The notes under the pieces: generated by a model
Databases searched by the model: none
What the model was told of the DNA's origin: nothing
What the model saw: the letters and a program-made list of their open reading frames with translations, nothing else
Position numbers and translations under genes: made by a program
Origin: Lumnitzera littorea
Lineage: Eukaryota; Streptophyta; Magnoliopsida; Myrtales; Combretaceae
DNA: 64,000 bases
Reading direction: 5' to 3'
Assembly (NCBI GenBank): GCA_024138015.1
Contig: JAMXBB010000011.1
Span: forward strand, 44,155,662-44,219,661
Shown: piece by piece, positions 35,501-47,364 of the stretch
Layout of the letters: every line of letters begins with the position of its first letter
Numbering within the stretch: the stretch's first letter is position 1

Positions 35501-36320
35501 TGGCTTCTGCTTAGGGCGTGTGTTTGTGGACTGCGGGGGCCACCACACCGCTAGACTTGGGATTTTCAAAGATAAGATTTGATTTTAGTAAAGGAAGTAT
35601 ATATATATATATATGTAGAGCCTTGTTTTGGTATAAGCACGATGGTGCAAATGAAATAAAACCCAAGGTCTAGAACCCGGATTTTGGTTTGGGTCGGTTA
35701 ATTATCTCCAAACCCCAACTTCAGGGGGCATAATTCTGAGTCGTATGCGGTTCCTAGGTCACTGCATGCGTTGTTTGGCATACTGGTTGTTCATGCATTC
35801 ATATGATTGTGCATATAATAAATTTATGCTATGTGGTACTGATGAGGGCATTTATCTCACTAAGCGTAAGCTTACTCCCCTATAGATTTTTGTTGGTGCA
35901 GGAGAACCTCTTCGTCAATCCGGGCCGAGGCATGCCCGTGGTAAGTCTCGAGTAGAGACGGGTTGGAGTGATCAGAGAGTGAAGAGGATATTTTGTAATA
36001 GATTATAGATATTTAGATACTTTTATGTATTTATGCATAACTTAGATTTTATGCAGTTCCGTTATGAACTGCATTTGTTTGTAATATTATTTTGGTGTGG
36101 GTCTCACGAGCCCACACAATTAGTTAAATTATAACATAAAAGAAATTTTAGTTTAATTTGCTCTATATTACTAGTCTATGGGCCTAGTAGTAACGTAGAG
36201 TGGAAGGAGCCTTGTGTGTCGTATGAAAGGCCTATGATTAGCAAGGGGGTTGATAATAGACCTTTATACGGTACACGGCGACCTATCATGACAACGATAC
36301 TGTTGGGTCGTTATATAGTT
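32533..36320 (+). mobile_element. Solo LTR F1 with TAGTT target duplications, inside element B
   Basis: The LTR is 32538-36315 (3,778 bp), starting TGTAAACCC and ending GTCGTTATA (related copies end GTGACA or ATAACA). Perfect TAGTT copies flank it (32533-32537, 36316-36320). Protease homology stops at the left edge and resumes in register at the right edge. F2 and F3 are the same family. No PBS, PPT or coding region is seen inside, so it is a solo LTR, probably of a Ty3/gypsy element. An (AT)n run lies near 35600-35615. Confidence 0.9.
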
Positions 36321-36786
36321 GGTTACTATTCTTAAGGAATAAGATTATGAGATTTACAAAGAAATGACTATTCCCTATGTTGGAGATGAAGAATTGGAAG
36401 AGCCAAGGTTATAGGTTTTCAACGAAATCGGTATGATCGAAGAAGCAAGACAGGGGGCATGGGGTCATTTAAAACAGCCTAAGCAACAAATTGGAACATT
36501 CAAGCTTGGGTATGAGCTCAATGAAGGGGAGATTCAAGAAATGAAAGCTAAAGTAAGGAGCAAAAGAGGGGATCAGCTGTACCATGCTCACATGAATTTT
36601 TTAGATATTCGTCAAACATTCCCAGCACCAACTGATGTTCAAGAATCTAAAGTAGCCGGTTTATTTAAGGCCCTGACTCAGCAATGCAACATCGGTCCGA
36701 ATGGGAGAGAAGATGTCGACGTAGCAATTTCTTTGTGCAACTGGTTTTCTGTTCCCATGAATAAGTCTCTCTAGAAATGCAAAATT
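36316..36786 (+). pseudogene. Element B protease, 3' piece
   Basis: Continues the protease reading frame after F1: DYEIYKEMTIPYVGDEE, RSKRGDQLYHAHMNFLD and LCNWFSVPMNKSL match the C-terminal extension in A (8451-8008). A TAG ends it at 36772-36774. The GGGTAACC donor seen in A is not recognisable here. Confidence 0.82.
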
Positions 36787-36942
36787 AGATTAATTAGGAA
36801 CATTCGATTTCAATAATTAGTTCGATTAGTTAGGTCTTTTCTATCAGAAAATTTGAATTAATTGATCCAATAAAATTCATTTCTTTCTTTCTATCAATTC
36901 TTCCTTGTTATTTATTCATTATCCTTTTCCTTTACTCCTCAA
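36787..36942 (+). other. Degenerate counterpart of the pro/RT intron in element B
   Basis: Stop-rich, pyrimidine-rich stretch between protease and RT homology. It ends CTCCTCAA just before RT coding similarity starts (ATCTAATAAAAATG). The same place in A ends CATTCAG, so an acceptor AG may have become AA. Confidence 0.45.
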
Positions 36943-38105
36943 ATCTAATAAAAATGATGAGCATAATGGATATCTTGCGCATGTAAACGATGAAAGTACC
37001 AAAAATCACCTTCAGCCTTACTGGGTCAGATGTTAGAGATGATATTAAGACTCTAAATGAAATTTAGGAGAATTGGCATTAACATGAACAAGGTAGAGTG
37101 ATTATTGACAAACCAATGGATGTGATTAATTTGGGAATAGAGGAAAATGCATGAAATTTGAAAATTGGTAGTGATTTAATGAATGATCAAAATCAGGAGT
37201 TGTTCACAATTGTTATCTAAATACTTGGACATATTTGCTTGGTCTTATGAAGACATGCCCAGTTTAGATTCGTGTATTGTGGTTCACGAGTTGCCAACCA
37301 GGGAAGAAATTAAACCAAAAAGACAATTTAGGCCAAACATACTCCTTAAGATAAAAGAAGAAGTGAAGAAGTTGTTAGAAGTTAGATTCATAGAAGTATT
37401 GGATTACCCTGAATGGGTGGCTAATGTAGTACCAGTGTTGAAGAAAAATGGGAAAGTTAGGGTTTGCATGAATTTCCATAATTTAAACCAGGCGACACCA
37501 AAGGATAATTTTCCTTTGCCGCATATTGACATATTACTAGATAACATAGCTGGGAATCATCTTTTCTTGTTTATGGATGGTTTCTCAGGGTATAATCAAA
37601 TTAAAATGGCTGAAGAAGATAAAATTAAAACAACGTTTGTTACCACCTAGGGAACATTTTGTTATCGCATGATGTCGTTTGGGTTGAAAAACGTAGGGCA
37701 ACTTACCAACGTGCTATGGTTGTCTTATTCCATGACATGATGCAACAAGAAATCGAAGTTTATATGGATGGTATGATTGCCAAATCCAAAGAGAATGAAA
37801 ACTACGTGGATATTTTGTGCAAACTATTTAAGCAATTGAGGAAGTTTCAACTGAAGCTGAATCCTAAAAAATGCACTTTTAGAGTGACTTTGGGCAAATT
37901 GTTGGGTTTCATAGTCAGTAAGAGAGGAATTGAAGTAAACCTAGATAAAGTCAAGGAGATCTTAAGCATGCCTACACCTAAGACTATTAAAGAAGTTAGA
38001 GGATTACTAAGGAGATTAAATTACATTGCTTGGTTTGTATCACAACTAACTGATAAACATAAGCTGTTGTTTAAGCTATTGAGGAAGAATGCCACGATAG
38101 AGTAG
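36943..38105 (+). pseudogene. Element B reverse transcriptase
   Basis: Ty3/gypsy RT with DIFAWSYEDMPSLDS, LKKNGKVRVCMNFHNLNQAT and LFLFMDGFSGYNQIKM. The active site is YMDG (37761-37772) instead of YVDD, so the second catalytic Asp is lost. A frameshift at about 37690 moves the fingers/palm reading (FGLKN) to another frame (ATYQRAMVVLFHDMM). A TAG at 37648-37650 interrupts the preceding frame. Downstream KKCTFRVTLGKLLGF is typical. Clearly dead. Confidence 0.88.
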
Positions 38106-38575
38106 GATGAAGAATGTGAGTACGCATTTGCTAAAATCAAATAACATCTCATGAATCCTCCTGTATTGGTCACTCCTATACTGAGATAGTCGTTGATCCT
38201 TTATTTAACAATTCTCCCCGAATCGATGGGGTGCATGCTAGGACGAAAAGACAAAAAGGGAAGAAAAGAGCATCCTATATACTATTTGAGCAAGAAATTC
38301 ATGGAAGGCAAGCCAAAGTACTCAGAAGTGGAAAGAACATGTTGTACCTTAGTATAGGTGATGTATAGACTCAGGTAATACACTCTCTATTACTTAATAG
38401 AGTTGTTAACAAAACATAACCCGTTGAAGCATTTAGTGGAAAAGCCGATGTTGATTGGAAGAATATTGAAGTGGCAAATGCTACTCTCTGAGTTTGATAT
38501 CAAGTACATGAGTCAGAGTTCAGTCAAGGGGCAGACAGTGGTTGATCAATTGGCAAAATAACCATTAGAAGTTGA
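38106..38575 (+). pseudogene. Element B canonical RNase H
   Basis: Begins after a TAG at 38101-38105. CEYAFAKIK, NPPVLVTP, LPESMGCMLG, YYLSKKFMEGKPKYS, HNPLKHLVEK and SSVKGQTVVDQLAK match the region in A. Several stops are present. Confidence 0.78.
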
Positions 38576-38630
38576 AGATAAGGGTTCAGAAGCATAATTT
38601 TCTGATGAAAATGCAATACTGGCAAACGAA

Positions 38631-39321
38631 TTGAGTAGTGAGAAGTTGGGATGGAAAATGTATTTTGATGAAGTAGCTAACGTGTTTGGATGTGGGATAG
38701 GAGCACTATTAGTATCACCTAAGGATAACCATTTTCCAGTGGCAGCAAGATTAACATTCCTACATACCAATAACATTGTAGAATATGAAGCTTGCATTTT
38801 AGGGCTCAAAATGGCGCTAGATATGGGAATACAAGAATTAGACGTGTACGGAGATTCTTCCCTTATAATTCTCCAGATCTTAGGGGAATATAAGATGAAA
38901 GACGAGAAATTAATACCTTATCACAAACATTCAAGTACGCTAGTTGAAAAATTCCAAGAGATTTCATTCACTTACATTCCAAGGATCCAAAATCAGTTTG
39001 CCGACACATTAGCTACGTTAGCATCAATGGTAAAAGTTACAGGCATAATAGAAATTCAACCCTTGAAGATTCAGGTGGAAGAAAAACTAGCTTTTTTCCT
39101 TATAGTTGAAAGGAAGGGAATAAAAGAACCGTGGTATCATGATATCAAGAAGTTACTTCAAATAGGAGAATTTCCTAAAGATGCTGATAGAAAAGATAGA
39201 AAGACTTTAAGAAGGTTGGCTACTCATTTCTTATTAAGTGGGGCCACGTTATATAAGAGGTCACCAGATGCAACAATATTAAGGTATGTGGATGAAGAAG
39301 AAGTCGAGAAATTGACAAAAG
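38631..39321 (+). pseudogene. Element B second (archaeal-type) RNase H and linker
   Basis: Part of a 256-codon uninterrupted frame (38631-39401). Acidic residues of the RNase H fold are kept: MYFDEVANVFG (Asp13), VEYEACILGL (Glu), VYGDSS (Asp) and FADTLA (Asp), so the core looks better preserved than in A. The linker to integrase follows in the same frame. A separate RNase H in this position is a hallmark of the Tat lineage. It remains embedded in a broken polyprotein. Confidence 0.82.
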
Positions 39322-40366
39322 GAGTGCATGAAGGAGTTTGTGGTCCTCACATGAATGGGTATATGCTAGCTAAGAAAATCATGAGAATGGAGTATTTCTA
39401 GATGACGATGGAATTGGATTGTATCAAGCACGTAAGGTACTATCACTTGTGTCAGGTGTATGCTAATAAAATCAACACTCCTCCCTAAGAATTGCATGTA
39501 TTATCAGCTCCTTGGCCTTTCTTGATGTGGGGAATTGACATGATAGGTCTAATTTCGCCAACGGCTTGAAACGAGCATAGAGTCATTTTAGTCACGATTA
39601 ACTATTTTATTAAGTAGGTAGAAGCAGCATTGTATGCTACAGTGACTAAAGGAATAGTGGTCAAATTCTTGAAAAGAGACATTATTGCAAGATATGGTGC
39701 ACCCGAGTCTATTATTACAGACAACAGGATGAATTTGAATAATAAGTTGATGGATAAAGTGTGCCGCCAGTTCAGGATCAATCATAGAAATTCAACTCCA
39801 TATCGACCTTAGATGAATGGAGCTGTTGAAGCCACTAATAAGAACATCAAAAGAATCATTGAGAAGATGGCAATCGTATATAAAGATTGGCATGAAATGC
39901 TTCCCTTTGCTCTCATGGCTTACAGAACTTCAGTTAGTGCAACCTCGTATTCATTGGTGTGCGGAATTGAAGTGGTACTACCAGTAGAAGTAGAAATACC
40001 TTCGTTTCAAGTATTGGCACAAACTCAGCTTAATGAAGCAGAGTGGGTGGAGAAGAGAATAGAGCATTTGAATCTCCTAGATGAGTAAAGACTTGCAGCG
40101 ATATGTCATGGTCAATGTTACCAACAGCGAATGATCCGAGCTTTAATAAGAAAGTACACTTAAGGTACTTCAAAGAGGGAGACTTGGTGTTGAAGAAAGT
40201 GTTACCGAACACAAAAGACCTTAGGGGCAAGTTCGCTTCGAATTACGAAGGTCCTTATGTGGTGAAGAGGGTATTATTAAGAGGTGCATTAGTGTTGATA
40301 GAGATGGATGGCGCAGAATTAAGAGGACTAGTGAATTCGAATGCAATCAAGTTGTATTATCCATGA
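39322..40366 (+). pseudogene. Element B integrase
   Basis: Starts with the zinc finger GVHEGVCGPHMNGYMLAKK; the Cys pair is damaged (YHLC where A has CHLC). The catalytic acids persist in WGIDMIG, IITDNR and MNGAVEA, but DNG is DNR. Stops fall after MEYF, before ELHVL, in the core and before MNGAVEA (39810-39812). The C-terminal part has KGDL-like KEGDLVLKKVLPNT and a GPYVVKR motif, ending at the TGA at 40364-40366. Confidence 0.88.
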
Positions 40367-41607
40367 AAATGGAGATTTAACAAAGATTTCAATTTTTCTT
40401 AAATGAGTTTGTAGTTAATCTTTCATCGTTTACAAGTAAAGTTGATATCCGTAAATGTTTCTGAATTTGGATGGTCATTGACCAACAAACACTCCACCAA
40501 TAAATCCTGTTTCTTAGCTTCATAAACTTAAATAGCAAATCCTTCCCAATGAATCTGAATCACCAAAAGAATTGAAATCAAATGTTCTTAATAATTTAAT
40601 GTTGTTCATTTGAAAAGGGATTTATCATTAAGAAGTCATGAAGAATAGAAATTGAAACTTGAAATTAGACTAAGAAAATTCAAGGTGTAGGCATGGTTTA
40701 GTTACAAAATTCAAAGGAAATAAGAGAAAGAAAATAAAAGAAGAAAGAAAAGAAAAAGGGAAAAGAGAAAGAAGAAGCAAGCACAGACCCTTGGAGAAAT
40801 TCTATTAATTGAATGAGTGATTATCGGGAGTTAGCGTGAGCATGCCAATCAGTTGCTATCTGAGAAATCCTTCGGTCCTAGGAAAAATAATCTTAAAAGT
40901 TTTTGAAAAGAAATCTTTAGAGGAATTAAGCTAGTTTTGAAAATCAATCTTGAAGAGATCTATCCTCTTTAGACAAACCAAAAGAAATCTCAAAGGGATC
41001 TATCCTCTTTAGACAAACCAAAAGAAATCTTGGAGAGATCTATCCTCTTCGAATTATCCATCGAAATGAGTTAATTTTACTTCTAACAATTCTTGCCTTA
41101 TCCTTCCAAGATAGACACCATTAAGCCTTATCCTTCAAGGATAGCACCCCCGACCCCTTATCCTTCCAAGATAGATACTGTTAAGCCTTATCCTTCTAAG
41201 ATAGACCCCATTAAGCTCTATCCTTTCAAGATAGACACCATTAAGCCCTATACTTCCAAGATAGGCCTCCTTCAAATTTTTGCTCTCTCCTTCCAAGATA
41301 GATCCCATTAAGCCCTATCCTTTCAAGATAGGCCTCCTTAAAATTTTCGCTCTATCCTTCCAAGATAGACACCATTAAGCCCTATCCTTTCAAAATAGGC
41401 TCCCTAATCTTTTGCTCTGCTCTTTCAAGATTGGCATTCATTTGCCCCGTCCTTTCAAGATGGGCAATTTATTCCTTACATCAACTTTTTAAGTCGATAT
41501 TCTTGATCAAAATAAAACACAGCTTAGTTGATCGGTTCAAGGTAGGGTTTGGCAAAAATGGGTATCTCTTTTGTCTTTATAGTGAAGTTTTAATCGAACT
41601 TTACTAC
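40367..41607 (+). repeat. 3' UTR of element B with two small tandem arrays
   Basis: 40367-40880 is noncoding with no motif. About 40930-41055 has three 40-bp units (GGGATCTATCCTCTTTAGAC). 41090-41455 has about ten units of ~30-33 bp around CCTATCCTTCCAAGATAG, giving the artefactual open frame 41093-41311. Unlike A, C and E, these units do not share the GAGCTGACTA core, although the place in the element is the same. Confidence 0.8.
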
Positions 41608-41620
41608 AAAAGGGGGTAGT
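41608..41620 (+). other. Polypurine tract of element B
   Basis: AAAAGGGGGTAGT immediately before TGTAGACACC of the 3' LTR. Confidence 0.88.
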
Positions 41621-43603
41621 TGTAGACACCTCATTTTTGTAAATTTTTAGTTTTTGTTAATTGAGCCAAGTTAATGAATAAAAATAATATTAAAAATAAA
41701 AAATAAAAAACGAAAAAAATAGAAAAAAAAAAATCAAGTTAGGCCATAGGAAGTTGAGTCAAAGAGTCCAGTCGTATCGAGTTGGATTAAGTTGTTAGAT
41801 CGGTTATTGAGATGGGCTGAATCAATTAGTTTTAGGCCAGACTAATTTAAGGGCTCACAATTAAGATTTAATAAATTAATTAGGAAAATTAGACTAGGTC
41901 GAGCCTTAAAAGAAAAGCTTGGATTAGCTAAGGTTTCTGGAAATTAGGGTAAATCTAGGTTAAATCAATTTTGAGTTTATAAATATCATGTTAGTTGGTA
42001 ATGGAAGGAGGTTTTTTTCTTCTAATCACACAAACACAAAAAAACACATGCCTCGAACACCACATACGCCCTCACATCTCTTCACGCACCACCTTCACAC
42101 TCTGCCGCTCCCCTCACGCGCTACTACACACCACTACCCAATACCATGCGCTACTTTAGCACCATAACACCCTAACACCGTCGCATAGCATAACCGCCTT
42201 AATCTACACTACTGTCATGCAACACCACTACTGAGATCCACATCCGCTGTCGCCCTTAGTTCACCTAACATTGTCCTTGCTCTCGCCCGTGCATGCTTAC
42301 TATCGCCCAGTCTTGCTTAGACGTACACCTATATTGCCCGTACATGCCCATTGTCATCTAGTCTCGCCTAGATGCATGCCAACGCTGCCCATACATGCCC
42401 ATTATCATCCAATCTCACCCAGATGCACGCCCATATTGCCCATGCATGCCCACTGTCGCCCAGTCTCACCTAGACGCATGCCCACGTTACCCCTCGCTCG
42501 CCTAGTGCACACCCACGTCGCCCTTCGCACGCCCACTGTTGCCTTGTCTTGCACAAACATACACCTACGTCGCCCTTTGCTCGCTTAGTACACGCCCACT
42601 ATCACCCAGTCTCGCCTAGACGTACGCCCACATCACCCCTTGCTTGTCCACTGTCGCCCAAGCGCTCTCCCACACCACCCAGTCACTTGCCTACTGTTGC
42701 CTATATAAGCCCAGCATTGCCCAACATCAACACGACCCAACCTAGGTGAATTTTTTAATTTTTTTAATTATTTTATATTAATTAGTTATATTTTTATTAT
42801 TATTATTCCTTATTAATCTGTTTTTATGTAAAAGTGTAGGTTTTCTATTTTTTTTATTTTTATTTTCTTGCAAAATTAGGGTTTTTCTTGAGAAATCATT
42901 TTTAATAAAAAATACATTATGATACTTAACAGGTTTTTTTAAAAAAATAAAAAAATCTAAAGTAAGTAAGTTGGGGTGTTTTTGTTTAATTTAGGAAAAT
43001 TAGATTTTTTAGTTTTTTTTTTTTTGAAATAATAAATTAACAAATGTAAACTTAGCTCGGTTTTCAAAATAAAAATAACCCACTTACTAAAAATTTTATA
43101 AGAAAAAAGAATTACGACCGATTTGATCCCGATTAGTAGGTGTGTAGGCACTTTCAAGGTAACCGTTAAAAAAAAATTTTTTTCCTTTTTTTTTTAGATG
43201 TTCATAATAAAAAATAATAAAAATTAATTTTTAGTTATTTTTAATTATTTATATCTATTTTTAGAAAATATTATAAAAAAAAGCCCATCAATTTATTTTA
43301 ATTTTTATATGGTGACTTAGTTTTAATAGGTTCGCCCTTGAACTCGATTTTTTTTTTTGGTTTAATTTTTCTAAAAAAAAATCTTTTTAGATCATCCGCA
43401 AATTAGTCACTAAATTAAGGTTATCCTACTCGAAAGCCCTAATTTTATTTTTTTACTTATTGAACTGGTTGGCAACTCTAATTTTTTTTTTTATTTTCTA
43501 TTTTTTAGAAAAATATTTCCTTAAGTTTAATGTCGAGTAATTTATATTAAATGGGCTGAGCTTAATATAAGTTAAATTAAGGAAATTAAAATAGGGCTCG
43601 ACA
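41621..43603 (+). repeat. Element B 3' LTR (1,983 bp)
   Basis: Starts TGTAGACACC and ends GGGCTCGACA. It aligns with 25251-27124 throughout. Its GC-rich minisatellite (about 42262-42735) is longer by about two units, which explains the 109-bp size difference. TATA box 41976-41985; U5 motif 43111-43164. Differences from the 5' LTR include transversions and small indels. Confidence 0.93.
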
Positions 43604-43763
43604 TATAATTAAGTAGATGTATGTAATCGAATAAGCACCTTTACAAACTTACTAGTTAAAGCCTTGCAATCTTTGACCTGTAAGATGATCTTTATATCAT
43701 GGGTATACACATGATATGAAGATTTTAGGCAAAACTACCAGTAACTCTTATGGGGGTGTTACA
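43604..43763 (+). repeat. Sequence G, right piece, ending in an LTR-type terminus
   Basis: Begins with TATAA, the likely target copy of TATAG before B, and ends TGGGGGTGTTACA, a common plant LTR terminus. Probably the end of the LTR interrupted by B. Confidence 0.4.
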
Positions 43764-45919
43764 ACACTCTTATGAATAGGGGTTTTTATGAGGATAAATG
43801 AAGCTCTTACAAAATTTTGGGGTGTTTTAATGTTGAATATACTATTAGTGTGTTTTTGTTAGTTAGTTTTGGGAAAGGAATGTACATATCTAATGGTTAT
43901 GAAAAGTGTAAGCAGGGTTATAGGATAACTCAAAGGTTTACTGAATGAAAATCCTATTAAGACTTAACTCAAAAGTTAAGTCAGAAGGAGTTCTTGTGAG
44001 GAAATTGGAATAGGGGAAGCTTAGAGGTGGAGTCAAAGGATGAACTCTTAAGGAATTTGAAGTTGATTGGGCTTAGAAGATAGCTTAGAGGATGTTTTGC
44101 TAAGAGATCTAAAATGTGAGTAGATTACATGGTTAGTTTAAAAAGTGCTTCATAGGGTAATTCGTAGGAAATCTAAAGTATCTATTAAACTTAGAGAATG
44201 ATTCAAAGATTAATCTTATTAAAACTTTAACTTTGTTATGACTCAAGGGATAACTTGGAAGCTTTTAAGTTTAAGAATTTCAAGGGTGACCTAACTCAAA
44301 ACTTAACTCAAAGGATGTTTATTGAAGGATCTTGGGGATTTACCAACCTCAGAGATTGACTCAAACGTTGAATTTGTGATGAACTTTAAAGCCTATGTGG
44401 TTCAAAGGGTAGCTCATAAACTTCTCTAGTTGAATATGCCGAAGGTGCGTTGACTCAGGACGTAGCTTAGAAGGTAACAAAGGTAAAATACGCTTATATT
44501 ACCATTCTAAACTTCCAATACTTGGGGCATAAGATAATAAACTAATGACTAACCAACTTAATTCTTATATAGACAAGTAAATTAGTGATAATTCATAATT
44601 TATATGCAAAAGAAAGTACTAAATCGGGATAAATATCAAGGGATCATCAATAAGGACAAGATAGCAAACTTAGTTAACAAGCAACTAGGAATTCCAAGTA
44701 AGTGGCATCAATTCTCCACCGCACTTTAAAGTATTGCTTAAGAATAATTGAATGCCTTACTATGTGTCTTGCTTATGATTGTAAGTTAGTAACATGTACG
44801 TATGCAGCGTATGTGTTTGAATATTGTACTGCTGTCATGGAGTGCTGGATTATATGTATTGGTTGTTTTATAGTATTACCTACTTTGGATTGTCTGAAAT
44901 TGCTTAACCATCCCAAAATCAATCTAACATAAACTCAACCTAATAACTAACCGGACCTGCATTGCAACCTACTAGGGGAAATGATTAGGATTCTTGGGTC
45001 AAACACGAACCCTTTGATGAGGATAGCTGAAATAGTCATCTCCATACCCTTAGTCAAACTAAGTGATAAGAGAGGAGGTTGCAGTAAGATTAGGGACCGT
45101 AGTTCAAAGTCAAGTCTTAGGTGGAGCGTATTTTTATATTGTACAAGCCTTGGTTTGGATTTGATTCATAAAGTGCACGACATCAAACTCCTTAACTCGG
45201 ATTAGAGCAAGTGTAATTTCTTTGATCTCACGATGGATCAAATAACATCCTATGATGGCAATTACTTGTACATGTATAGCATCTAACTAGACATGGTTAA
45301 AACTTTGATTACTCTATTTTAGATATGTGTTATTGTCTTTGTTCCACTTATTGAGCAAGTTATTGCTCACTTCCCTATAGCTATTTTATAGGTTTCCCAT
45401 AGATCTATTTACACTACTCTAAGTTCTAGAAGATTAGAGAACAGGTCGTGGAGTGAGATACAAGACTCACTGGATAAATTCTTATTTAACTTTCGATTTT
45501 ACTAACTTATAAGAAAACTAATAGGGTCTCCATTGGTAACCTTCTAGTTTTCAACTATGGATATTGTTACTATGCTCTATAAACTTGTAACCTTTTATAA
45601 ATCCTTTACTAATAGCTTTATTTTCTTATATCAATTTAATTCTTGAAACTTTTTATTAAAAATTGTGATATTGTCCTCTATATGATTTATAAAGCTTGAT
45701 TTTCTTGGTAACTTGAGCCAGAAAATTATTTTTAGAAGCCATTTTGAAAAGTTATATCACAGCTTGATATCTATTGAACTCGAAAATTGGATGGATCAAA
45801 GCAGTAGAGAGGTAAATGCCTTGTATAAGCTATACCTATGATAGCTAATAAAATGGATAGCTTTTAGCATAAGTTGGTTCACATGGCAAAGCTATTACGA
45901 CTCAACTTGGGGCGTGACA
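43764..45919 (+). repeat. LTR-like sequence G2 ending GGGGCGTGACA; start not located
   Basis: The right end (45919) has a gypsy-type LTR terminus. Its right 1 kb matches, inverted, the sequence starting at 47365: GCAAGTGTAATTTCTTTGATCTC and the TTATTGAGCAAG..CTCACTTCCCTATAG region have counterparts there. Open frames 44702-44932 and 44981-45205 are unsupported. Left of about 45100 I see no recognisable feature. Confidence 0.5.
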
Positions 45920-47364
45920 ACCTTCATTTTTATTTTTCTTAATATCTCATTTTAATTGTTGTATTGATTGGATTTTAGTGATATAAGCCCAATAAGAGAG
46001 AGAAATCAACCTAATTACATGGTAGGGCTTATCTTAAGGTTCTAAGATAGCTCAAGTGTAGCCATGTCTAAGCCCTAAAAGGCTTAGACATGGCTAGTGG
46101 TGATAGATGAGCTGACTCTTACTTCGGTGTAGCTCATGAATCATTTCCCTGAAATTGTATGTGGTTATAAAGCTTTAGGCCTATAGACCTACCCTTATGC
46201 ATCATTATAAAATAAAGGATTAGAGATTCTTAAATCATAGGGATTTAGAAAATTATTATGACGTACAATCAATTAGGCATTGTTTTCAAAGATAAAATAA
46301 TTATTAACAAACTATACACTAGTATATATATATATATATATTAATTGTGAGCTTATGATAATTTTCTTTGTTATCCCCATAATTTATTAATTATTGATCT
46401 TTATTTGATTACATACATGTGTATCATATTGCATCACATTTTCCTTATATTTTAATTTTTATGTTATTTCTTATATTTTATTATGTTTATACTTACCTAT
46501 GTATATTATCCTATAACATATATTATGTGTTTCAATTTTTGTTTTATTTTTACAAGCAAAAGGTTGTATAATGAAATTTAAGATGGAACCTACCAAACTA
46601 CATTGAATCTTTTGTGAACTAGTAGATGAATATTAGTGTGATATTTTTTTTAAAAGAAAATCATGAACAAGGAGTTTCAACTTTATTATTTTCCTATATA
46701 ATATAGTGGTTGTATAATATTTCCCGTATTCCTTTACATGTAAATAATATTTCTCTATAATTTGTTATATAGTATTTGTTTTTCTAAGATTTTCCATGTA
46801 CTTAATTCACCATTTGTACCTATAAGAAAACTATACACCTAATAAAGGTTTAGCCATCTATAATCCAATTGATGTAAGTATAGGATTTTAATAAAATTGC
46901 AACTTAGATTTTAATAAAAATTTTACAATGATCATTCCACCATCATTCAATTGTTAGCCTCTACATTTGCATTTGTGTGCTATTAATTTAGTCATTATTT
47001 TTTCATTTGTTTCCTATTTATTATAATTGTTTGTTACATTTGAATTCTATAACATGTACATGTACACATGTGTAGAAAAAAACAAAAAAAAATTTCATTA
47101 GGCTTGTAAAATAATTAATGTCCCTTAGGTTATAAATAGTCACCGTTACATTACCCCCATTCCAATGTCGCCATTATAAAAGAATCATCTCCTATATCTT
47201 CAGTTGTCATCCTCGTAATTAGTTTTGTTATTTTTCTTGTTACCTTTGTAGTAAGACCATTTAATTTGTGGTAACAATCTAGTTGTTTGAAAGACAAATG
47301 GTATTAAAGTTGTTCAAAAGAGCTAAAAAAAAGAAAAAAAAAATTGGTCTCGTAAATAAGTTAT
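45920..47364 (+). mobile_element. Fragment of a Tat-type leader (element H)
   Basis: 45920-46210 resembles the leader of B (27185-27530): GATATAAGCCC, GGTTCTAAGATAGC and CTTACTTCGGTGTAGC. Weaker similarity continues to about 46620. An (AT)n run sits at 46321-46340. 46650-47364 is AT-rich with nothing recognised. No PBS or Tat LTR end is seen at the left edge, where G2 abuts. Confidence 0.45.

Larger units (their letters stand above)
25251..43603 (+). mobile_element. Element B: complete Tat/Ogre-type LTR retrotransposon, with a nested solo LTR
   Basis: 5' LTR 25251-27124 and 3' LTR 41621-43603 flank PBS, leader, ORF1, gag, protease, RT, two RNase H domains, integrase, repeat-bearing 3' UTR and PPT, all on the plus strand. 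The order is the same as in A. Flanking pentamers are TATAG (25246-25250) and TATAA (43604-43608), a probable target duplication with one change. Solo LTR F1 splits the protease region. Many stops, frameshifts and catalytic changes show a dead copy. Confidence 0.94.

Noticed and set aside
44702..45205. Two open frames of about 75 codons, considered as a small host gene
   Set aside because: They lie in LTR-like sequence G2, with no recognisable domain and no intron/exon signals that join them.
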